A DNA stretch of 64,000 bases from Sycobia sp. Sy_11 (taxonomy: Eukaryota > Arthropoda > Insecta > Hymenoptera > Epichrysomallidae). The translations under genes and the position numbers were made by a program. The stretch spans positions 107,552 to 171,551 of the forward strand of contig JACCIC010000365.1 of assembly GCA_018907035.1 (NCBI GenBank), read 5' to 3'. Below the pieces are notes generated by a model, which saw only the letters and a list, made by a program, of their open reading frames with translations, had not been told where the DNA came from and ran no database searches. Shown here piece after piece: positions 57,372 through 64,000 of this stretch (positions are counted from its first letter, which is position 1; every line of letters begins with the position of its first letter).

Positions 57372-60300
57372 TCATGTCTTTGATCTCGAATACGACGGGG
57401 GATATCTTTTTCGTAATTTTACAGGGAGCTACAAATTTTGGGGCCAATTTCGCTGAGAATTGGCTGGGACCGGACGACAGAACATGGTTGCGTCGACATA
57501 CCATATCGTTTACCTCAAATGTTTCCGCTCGGCGACCCTTGTTATAATATTTGGCCTGTTTTTGACTTGCGGCGCTCAGATGTTTTCTTATGAGATTGTG
57601 GATGGCGGGCAATCTTTTCATGCGATTTTGCCATTCCTGTGGTGTTAATGTTTGCACCTGCAGCGTTGAATCTTGAGACTGACGATACGTCGGCATTTCT
57701 CGGGGATTCCGGCCGAAATTTAAAAATGCCGGCGATGTCTGGGTGCTAGCGTGCACTGCTGTGTTCACTGCAAATGCCAACTCTGGGAGGTGGATGTCCC
57801 AGTTTTTATGGTCGTTTTGGACAAAAATCGCGATCATGGTTTTGATGACCCTGTTTACTCTTTCTACAGGGTTGGCCTGTGCGTGGTACGGCGCAATAAA
57901 TTGGTGTACTATACCCAATTCTCCGAGTTTGGTCTTTAGCCAGTTGTTGGCAAACTCGGTACCATTATCCGAAATTAGGTATTTCGGGCAACCCCACTTG
58001 AAGATGATCTGCTCTTCTAGTGCCCGTGTGATCGCTTGGCCATTGGCTTTTCGCAATGGACGTATCTCGATGTATTTGGTGAAAAGGTCTTGGAACACCA
58101 AGAGATACTTATGTTGTCCCTTGCTGGTCGGGAACGGGCCCATGATATCTGCGGCTACACTGCTCCAGGGACCTTCGATGTTTCGTTGGGACATCAAGCC
58201 CGCGGGTCCTCTCTGCGACACTTTGTGTATTTGACACTCAGGGCAGTGTTTCACATGTTTGTGTATGTCTCTTTTCATACCTGGCCAGTAGTACTGCTGG
58301 CCGACTTTGTGAGTGGTTTTATCCACTCCAAAGTGCCCTGAGGTCAGAGTGTTATGACACTCATGGAGGACGCGCTCTCTGTCGTTAGAGGGTACCACGA
58401 GCTTCCAGTCGTCCTGGTCGTGGCCTAGAGCTTTCGTAATGTCATTTGGCCGATGTTTATACAACCGTCCCTCTTTGATCGACCAATCGGGATATAACTC
58501 CGGATGTTTTTGGATCTCGGCGCTTTTCTGGCGGTACCAATCGTCCATTTCAAGGGTGGTGAGAGTTGCGGTAGAGGACTCTGGGTGTTGAGGGGGCCTT
58601 GATAGGGCATCTGGCACATGATGTAGTGCTCCCTTTCTGTGGACGATTTCCATGTTGTACGCTTGGAGTGCTGTTGCCCATCTGGCTAAACGTCCTGTTG
58701 GGTCTTTCAATGTATGTAACCACTTAAGGCTACTGTGGTCAGTTATCACCGTAAACTTTTCGCCGAGTAAATACCCGCGGAATTTTTCTACGGCCCATAG
58801 GACGGCTAGGCACTCCTTCTCGGTGACGGTATAATTTGTCTCAGCTGGTGTCAGTGTCCTGCTTGCGTAAGCAATCGGGTGCTCTTCGCCGTGGTGGTCT
58901 TGGCTTAGCACTGCTCCTAGAGCGTAATTGCTCGCATCGGTTTGCAAGACATACGGTTGATTCTGCACGGGGCGCGCTAGTACAGGCGCTTGCGTCAACA
59001 GGATTCTGAGCTTGTCGAAAGCTTCCTGTTGCGCTCCTCCCCAGTGCCACTGGATGTTTTTTTTCAATAGTTTAGTGAGAGGCAGCTTGATCTCCGCTAA
59101 GTCCTTTATGAATCTAGCGTACCACCCGACCATACCTAGAAAGGCCCTCAATTGTCGCAGGTTGGTAGGCCTTGGGTATTTGCTTACTGGGCGAATTTTG
59201 TCGGGGTCAGTGTGCAGACCGTCCGCGTCTACGATGTACCCTAGGTACTTGACCTCCGGGCAGCAAAACTCGGATTTCTCCTTGTTTATCTGTAGGCCTA
59301 TCTCGTTCAAGCGGGTGAGGACCGCTTTCACCTCACGAAGGTGCTGCTCGAAGGTCTTCGTAGCGACGATAATATCGTCCATATACACGAAGACATTCGG
59401 TTGCCACGCTGGCCCGAAAACAAGGTCCATACCTCGCTGGAAGGTGGCCGGGGCGTTCGTTAGCCCATAAGGTAGTCTCTTATATTGAAAGAGGCCTTTC
59501 TGCGGGACCGCAAAGGCGGTGACCTCTTTACTGCTCTCTTCAAGCGGTATCTGGTGGTAGGCCTGACTAAGATCTATTTTAGTCAGGTACCGCGCGTTAC
59601 GTAAATTGTCCAGCAGGACATCCATATGCGGAAGAGGGTATGCGTCCTTCTTAGTAATGGCGTTGACTGCCCGGTAGTCAATGCAGAACCTTATTTTTCC
59701 GTCCTTTTTAGGGACGATCACCGGGCAGCTGCTCCACGAGCTTTCTGACGGTTCTATGATACCCTCCTCGAGCAATCGGTCAATTTCCGCATGAGCCTGC
59801 TGGAGGAGTTTATCCGGTATTCGCCGGAGACGCTGTTTTATGGGACGGTGCCCCTGGGTGTCAATATAATGTGGCTGCATGCGTGCCAATTTCAGCGTTC
59901 CGGTTTTTTCCGGTATAAGGTGCCGTAGCACTCGGTCCATTGCTTTTCTCTCCGTGTCTTTTAGTTGTGCTACCCCGTTAACGGCTGCAATGGCCGTGAT
60001 AGCTTCAGGTGAGTCACGGTGTTGGGTGACGAAACGCCTGATGATTTTCTTAGGCGTGTGCCACGTAGCGTCTGCAAAGTTGATGGTCATCTTTAGCAAC
60101 GAAAGTATGTCCATACCAAGGATCATGGCGTATTTCAAGGAGGCCGATACTTTGAAGCGGGCTTTAAGCCGTTGGTTGTCGATCGTTAGTGACAGATCGA
60201 CCTCGCCTTCGTCAGGACATACCTTGCCGTCCGGCATCTGCATATAGGAGCGCACTGGTATAATAGCTGACTTTACCAGTTTGCCGGGACCGGGGCCTAC

Positions 60301-60585
60301 GTAGGATTTCCGGGCGCCAGGATCGATCAGCGCTGGGAAAATCTTCCCCATCAGCTCAATGTTGAGGAAGAATCTGTTTTCTTCCTCGGGTGCCTTGATG
60401 TTGGGATGTATGTGAGTTACATCCCTGGCTTTGGGGCAGTCGTATTCGTCGTCTGAGATATTTGGAGTCGTGTTGTAGGGATTCTCGAGTTCGACTCCAG
60501 CATCCTCGTCCCTTACTCGTTTCCCGAGCTCTTCCGTGGGCTGCAGCGGGGACAATTCAATGTCGTGACATTGTTCTCGCCACAA
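56800..60585 (-). CDS. pol: Pol polyprotein of gypsy E3: PR-RT-RNase H-IN
   Basis: A 1261-codon open frame with no ATG at its head; translation should enter by -1 frameshift at 60519-60525. Counting from 60585: protease ALIDPGARKSYVGPG with the catalytic Asp at residue 88, and Pro where Thr or Ser is usual. RT includes WSSCPVIVPKKDGKIRFCID (284-303), KIDLSQAYHQIPL and VYMDDIIVATK (400-410). RNase H has Asp550, Glu591 and Asp616 in TDASNYALG, TEKECLAVLWA and ITDHSSLKWL. Integrase has HHCC residues His744, His751, Cys781 and Cys784, and catalytic Asp813, Asp873 and Glu908. The C-terminal domain has FEVNDMVCRRNHVLSS and KLAPKFVAPCKI. The last 190 or so residues are basic and overlap ORF3 in another frame; they may be a chance extension. 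It makes and inserts element cDNA. Confidence 0.95.
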   Translation of the reverse strand: MWREQCHDIELSPLQPTEELGKRVRDEDAGVELENPYNTTPNISDDEYDCPKARDVTHIHPNIKAPEEENRFFLNIELMGKIFPALIDPGARKSYVGPGPGKLVKSAIIPVRSYMQMPDGKVCPDEGEVDLSLTIDNQRLKARFKVSASLKYAMILGMDILSLLKMTINFADATWHTPKKIIRRFVTQHRDSPEAITAIAAVNGVAQLKDTERKAMDRVLRHLIPEKTGTLKLARMQPHYIDTQGHRPIKQRLRRIPDKLLQQAHAEIDRLLEEGIIEPSESSWSSCPVIVPKKDGKIRFCIDYRAVNAITKKDAYPLPHMDVLLDNLRNARYLTKIDLSQAYHQIPLEESSKEVTAFAVPQKGLFQYKRLPYGLTNAPATFQRGMDLVFGPAWQPNVFVYMDDIIVATKTFEQHLREVKAVLTRLNEIGLQINKEKSEFCCPEVKYLGYIVDADGLHTDPDKIRPVSKYPRPTNLRQLRAFLGMVGWYARFIKDLAEIKLPLTKLLKKNIQWHWGGAQQEAFDKLRILLTQAPVLARPVQNQPYVLQTDASNYALGAVLSQDHHGEEHPIAYASRTLTPAETNYTVTEKECLAVLWAVEKFRGYLLGEKFTVITDHSSLKWLHTLKDPTGRLARWATALQAYNMEIVHRKGALHHVPDALSRPPQHPESSTATLTTLEMDDWYRQKSAEIQKHPELYPDWSIKEGRLYKHRPNDITKALGHDQDDWKLVVPSNDRERVLHECHNTLTSGHFGVDKTTHKVGQQYYWPGMKRDIHKHVKHCPECQIHKVSQRGPAGLMSQRNIEGPWSSVAADIMGPFPTSKGQHKYLLVFQDLFTKYIEIRPLRKANGQAITRALEEQIIFKWGCPKYLISDNGTEFANNWLKTKLGELGIVHQFIAPYHAQANPVERVNRVIKTMIAIFVQNDHKNWDIHLPELAFAVNTAVHASTQTSPAFLNFGRNPREMPTYRQSQDSTLQVQTLTPQEWQNRMKRLPAIHNLIRKHLSAASQKQAKYYNKGRRAETFEVNDMVCRRNHVLSSGPSQFSAKLAPKFVAPCKITKKISPVVFEIKDMSDGKTTKAHISDLKRYHQPNSSNLSTGINNEQQHVPSKRTRQRTASIGHVRSVQETWGRTNPPIPRVRPRRNVGVNVQKRNRTNGAYTQRFPQPLQYYYRYGESKRGPRRGTEIATEFNPVQSRCNTGVRRRGSGDANYINSGSIIRPLAIGHKHTDPRGPRKSHPTPNPNHYRQRPMPQYRIFRGGNSR
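57274..57311 (-). promoter_or_regulatory. Splice-acceptor-like site ahead of ORF3 AUG
   Basis: On the minus strand GCAGTAATTTATCCACAG ends at 57294, just before GTATCAACAACG and the first ORF3 AUG at 57272. The pyrimidine tract is weaker than in E1 and E2. Confidence 0.3.
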
Positions 60586-62453
60586 TTATAACAGTAGACT
60601 TTCCGTCTATCCGGGCATCTGTCTGCCCAGTGCCCTGGTTTCTTGCAGGTCCAACAGGGCCTGTCGTCCTCGCGCTGCGGTCCATTTCTAGAACGTCGTC
60701 CGTTCTCTCGTGTCGGGGAACGATATTCCTGGTCTCGTCTGTCGGGCGATCTGTACGAGTGGTACTTATGATCGTCTCTGTTAGGCGATCGGTATTGTCG
60801 GTCAGGTGTTCTCCTTCTCGGTGAATCATGGTCTCGGTCACGTGGGGGACTTCGCGAGGGGTATCTGTGTCGGTATGGTGGTGATGGAGAGGGGTTGCTT
60901 GGACGTGATGCCGATACCGGTGAGGGGTATCTGGGTGAGGGGGGTGGTCTTCTATGGTAGGGGGACGGTGACCGATACCGTGGCGATGGACTTCTTTGTC
61001 GCCTGTTCCCTTCTGTTCGTTTTGCCATTGTTTCCCTGTTGACTATTTGGGACGGACTGTCTCTTCGGGTGTCTCTCCGTGAGTTGTGGGAATACGATCG
61101 TACACTGTCGCTCCTAGTGTCTGTTGAGACGGATGGTTCACTTATCGTAACCGTTTTCTTCGGGGCCGTGTTTTTGTCGTTGTCGATTGCCGCCAGTCTC
61201 GATCGTCTGTTCGCCCTTTCCGACGGAGAGCAGGCCGCGGTACTCACCATGCATTCGTCTTGTGCCGGTGGCTCTTTATATCGTTTTGTGAGCTCGCTCT
61301 TCAGCTCAATTTGCTGGCCCAGCAATTGCAGCTCGTCGATGGACTGGAACTCGTTTCTATTGATTTTTTCCATGTATGATGGATGCAGGTTTCTATATAT
61401 CCTGTCGAGCTGTGCTTCCAGTGTCAGTGCAGGTGCCATTTTATCTAGCAGGACACGTATGCCTCTGAGGTAAGAGCCAATGGGCTCTTTTGAGCCTTGC
61501 GTTCTGTCACGCAATTCCTCTTCTAGGCGTAGAGTATAGTCGATAGGCCTGAATTGACGGCGCAGCGCTGCCTTGAACTCTTCCAGGGTACGCCATTGCT
61601 TATATAAGGGTCTGGCCCAGATTCGGGCTGAGCCGCCCAATATCCCTGGAATTAGTTTCAAAATGTCAGCCGCTGGGATGTCGAGACTGTTTATCGTCTC
61701 TTCCATCCTATCAATAAATTCTTCTACGTCTTCGCGAGGGGCTCCAGTGAACTGCACCTTCCACTGGCGTAGCAATTGCCCAGTCCGTGTCTCCTTCAGA
61801 TAGGTGTTCTCGAAGGGTCGACTGGTGTTCATGTGACTAGAGGTTGTCGGTGCCGCATTGGGCGTGGGCTGCGCTCCAGCTGTTGTGCAGGGCGTACCCG
61901 TGTGTGGCATCGCGGCGAACTGTTGGAACAGTGCCGGATGGGCGAATGGCCATCCTCCAGGCAGAGGTTGCCAGCTGTTGGCAGCAGCGGGGAGATGATT
62001 AACTCCCGTGGTGTTCGTGCTATGCAACGGTGGTGACGGCCATGGTCCGTACGGGTATCCCATATATGGGGTGTTATTCGACCAGATGGGTGCCATAGTG
62101 GCAACATGGGGTTCGATGGAGCTTTTGTTTTCCGCATTATTGATGTTAGCTGTTTCATGATCTATATGATCGAGTGCGGTGGAACTCAGGACCTTTGATA
62201 GTTCCGTTATATCTCCGTCTGTCTGTCTCGCTTCATCCTTTTCGGCGTGCCATTCTGCGGCTGTTGGTCCGAACAGCCGCCGCATTTCGAAGCGCAGTAT
62301 TCTGTCTCTTACTGTAGTTAAATTCTCATCTACTTTTAGGTGTTTTTGTTGGGCTTCTGTGAGCAACGCATCCTTTTGCAATTGTTCGTAAACGTTGCTA
62401 AGTCTTGCTCTTTCTTCATCTATCTCACTCCTGGTTTCTTGAGGGAGCTCCAT
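60513..62453 (-). CDS. gag: Gag of gypsy E3
   Basis: 646 codons from the ATG at 62453, complete. The N-terminus is helical and charged (residues 1-60), followed by a Pro/Thr/Gly-rich linker. A capsid domain of the retrotransposon Gag type covers about residues 225-390: LLRQWKVQFTGAPREDVEEF, LGGSARIWARPLYKQW and LEEFKAALRRQF. Residues 460-590 are an Arg/Ser/Pro-rich stretch (RSPSPRYRSPSPYHRR-type). The C-terminus has CWTCKKPGHWADRC (Cys600, Cys603, His608, Cys613) and CYNCGENNVTTLNCPRC (Cys621, Cys624, Cys634, Cys637), for binding element RNA. It ends two codons past a slippery heptamer, overlapping pol. Confidence 0.95.
   Translation of the reverse strand: MELPQETRSEIDEERARLSNVYEQLQKDALLTEAQQKHLKVDENLTTVRDRILRFEMRRLFGPTAAEWHAEKDEARQTDGDITELSKVLSSTALDHIDHETANINNAENKSSIEPHVATMAPIWSNNTPYMGYPYGPWPSPPLHSTNTTGVNHLPAAANSWQPLPGGWPFAHPALFQQFAAMPHTGTPCTTAGAQPTPNAAPTTSSHMNTSRPFENTYLKETRTGQLLRQWKVQFTGAPREDVEEFIDRMEETINSLDIPAADILKLIPGILGGSARIWARPLYKQWRTLEEFKAALRRQFRPIDYTLRLEEELRDRTQGSKEPIGSYLRGIRVLLDKMAPALTLEAQLDRIYRNLHPSYMEKINRNEFQSIDELQLLGQQIELKSELTKRYKEPPAQDECMVSTAACSPSERANRRSRLAAIDNDKNTAPKKTVTISEPSVSTDTRSDSVRSYSHNSRRDTRRDSPSQIVNRETMAKRTEGNRRQRSPSPRYRSPSPYHRRPPPSPRYPSPVSASRPSNPSPSPPYRHRYPSRSPPRDRDHDSPRRRTPDRQYRSPNRDDHKYHSYRSPDRRDQEYRSPTRENGRRSRNGPQREDDRPCWTCKKPGHWADRCPDRRKVYCYNCGENNVTTLNCPRCSPRKSSGNE
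60519..60525 (-). promoter_or_regulatory. -1 frameshift heptamer GGGAAAC at gag-pol junction
   Basis: In the gag frame the minus strand reads TCG-GGA-AAC-GAG-TAA, so the heptamer G-GGA-AAC has the canonical X-XXY-YYZ phasing. A -1 shift gives GGG-AAA-CGA and continues into pol as LGKRVRDEDAG. The gag stop is at 60513-60515. I did not establish a downstream pseudoknot. Confidence 0.8.
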
Positions 62454-64000
62454 TGTTCCTAGGTGGGGGTTGTGAAAGGGGGACGATACACGCTATGGAT
62501 GTAAAATAATAAAGACGACACGGTAGATATATAATAAAAATTTAAGAACAGCTGTTCGATGTGTTCTTGTTTATATGTGCTTGAGGTAAAATTTAAAAGC
62601 GTATTTTTTTTCTAGCCGGAGGTAAATCGTACTCTTTTCTCTCTCTGGACCTTACTATTTCCAACCAAATTGTAGCAAATCTTTCTCTTTCCAGTATATT
62701 CTGTACTCGTCTATATGCGTAGTAGTGGACTAAGTAGTTACCCTAGTAAAATTTTCTTGATTATAAAGAGAATGCTAAATGCATGAACTGGACTTGAATT
62801 TTAACGTAAGTAGATAATAATAAAAGGAATGTTATTATGTTGTAATCCTCCTTTTTTTTTCTTCAGGTGTGATTATTTATGAGATTGGTTATAATCCTTT
62901 TTTTTTTCATAGAAAATAATTTCTTTTTTCTGTGTGCTGATTTATATATACCAATAAAAAAAATTTTCTAAAGGTAAAGTAAAAAAAAAATTTTTTTTTT
63001 TGTAGTAAAAAAAAATTTTTTAAGACTGATTTAATTTAGATGTGGAACAGTAGTTCCGAATTTGTTGATAGAGAGGAAAAAAAAAATTGTTTACCAAAAT
63101 TTATTTATGATGGTTTGCTATTATCATTCTTATTATGTTACTATTATTATATTATTGGTATTATGATTATTATTGTTATTATTGTTGTTGTTATTATTGT
63201 TATTATTGAAATTATGTTATATTGAATTGAATTGTTGTTATCCCAGTTACCTTGACTAAGGTTGTTATTTGTCCAGTACTGTAGTTATTCTTAGCTACAC
63301 CTATTTTAGAGTGCAGTATTCCTGGCTGACAGTAGTTGATTCAATTAAGACTTATTGAATTGGAAAAAAAAAAGTAGAGTCCTCCTGTTGCTTTATTTAT
63401 CAATAATTAAAAAAAAGTAATATCACACTAAAAATACATATATAAACAAATGTATATAGACAGTATATTTTCTCTCCCCTTGTTTTTTTTTTTTTTTCAC
63501 AGAAAATACTTATTTATGTTTGTTTAGTTATAATTATTATATTATTTGTCAATGCTAAAAAGTTTACTTGGTTTTATTTACACGTCTAGTTTATGTTTAC
63601 TATTGTTATTAATTATATCCACTCATTTGTCCTTAAAAGAAAAGGTATCCAATTGTTCGTTAATGTTTCCTTCGGTTTTTTTGTTATTTCATTTATATTG
63701 GTCCTCTCGTTATGTGGTTTCCTGTCTTGTTATTACTACTTTCAGCTACTATACTTACTTGGTTATTATATTTTTAGTTGGTTTGTTGTTAAGTTGTTAT
63801 TTATGATAGATGGTGGTAATAATCTTCAACTGGATTAATATATTTATTGCATTATTTTGTATTCCATTATAAAGCTATTTTACTGTAGTGGTGTCGATAT
63901 CACATCTATACTAATCATTCTGCTTACTATTATTTAATGTTATTTGAGGTTATTTATTATTTTTAAATTATTATTTAGCAGTTTAATATTTAGCAGCGCG
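62454..64000. other. AT-rich flank upstream of E3 gag, no gene seen
   Basis: The first 30 bases are the gag leader. Beyond about 62600 the sequence is AT-rich with long A and T runs (for example 62980-63020 and 63484-63500) and TTATTATTG-type low complexity near 63130-63220. Two + frames of 81-86 codons at 63546-63838 are Leu/Tyr/Phe-rich with no family and are best seen as composition effects. I found no 5' LTR, primer-binding site or match to the repeats 3' of the element. Confidence 0.5.

Larger units (their letters stand above)
55182..62453 (-). mobile_element. Gypsy-type LTR retrotransposon E3, gag-pol-ORF3 intact
   Basis: On the minus strand three long frames follow one another: gag (62453-60513), pol (read in the -1 frame, to 56800) and ORF3 (to 55182). 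No stops or frameshifts break their domains, in contrast to E1 and E2, so it is young or recently active. The 3' LTR should lie left of 55182. The 5' LTR was not found between 62454 and 64000 and may be outside the window or absent. Confidence 0.9.

Noticed and set aside
63546..63838. Two overlapping + frames with hydrophobic stretches near the right edge
   Set aside because: Low-complexity, AT-driven, no family and no supporting signals.

Overview
This is eukaryotic, repeat-dominated DNA, most likely from an insect. The AT-rich background and the mix of Ty3/gypsy LTR elements, a Helitron, a Penelope-like element and an envelope-type glycoprotein remnant would fit an ant or another hymenopteran, but that is inference; no host gene was found to confirm it. 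There are no prokaryotic operons, no rRNA or tRNA genes that I could recognise, and no CRISPR array.

Layout. 1-2933: the 3' part of a decayed gypsy element (E1, + strand), running in from the left edge and carrying an internal deletion. 2934-4700: AT-rich spacer. About 4700-9162: a decayed autonomous Helitron (+ strand) with recognisable HUH replication initiator and Pif1-type helicase, ending at a CTAG terminus beside a TA microsatellite. 10017-11225: an old, isolated partial copy of the tandem unit found further right. 11236-13200: GC-rich then pyrimidine-rich DNA with a 193-bp duplication. 13553-18498: a second decayed gypsy element (E2, - strand) that has lost its reverse transcriptase by deletion. 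19908-23411: four blocks arranged T-X-T'-X', where T/T' and X/X' are interleaved inverted repeats, directly beside a truncated envelope-like glycoprotein ORF (23421-24086, - strand). 24163 to about 52060: six complete copies and one partial copy of a 4.25-kb tandem repeat; the outermost left copy holds a 5'-truncated Penelope-like retroelement (- strand). 52129-52230: a 102-bp palindrome in which the array ends. 52231-55180: GC-rich DNA, minisatellites and the 3' end of a third gypsy element. 55182-62453: this third element (E3, - strand) has intact gag, pol and a third ORF. 62454-64000: AT-rich flank.

How the genes work together. E3 is the only element here that looks capable of making protein. 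Gag (646 aa) and Pol (protease, RT, RNase H, integrase) overlap, with Pol in the -1 frame and a canonical GGGAAAC slippery heptamer two codons before the gag stop. Downstream of pol is a long ORF that is not an envelope: it has seven RPQRRKTT-type repeats and ends in the same paired zinc module (CX2CX4HX4C plus CX2CX9CX2C) that ends Gag. A splice-acceptor-like site precedes the first AUG of this ORF, and similar acceptor-like sites sit just after pol in E1 and E2, so a spliced post-pol ORF may be a shared trait of these elements. That arrangement is the best candidate in the window for something not well described.

The 4.25-kb array is nearly homogeneous in its interior (period 4248-4261 bp, much of the length variation in a TA tract) with more diverged edge copies, as expected for a satellite-like array kept uniform by unequal exchange or gene conversion. 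All identities below come from reading the sequence and from knowledge of the families; no database search was run.
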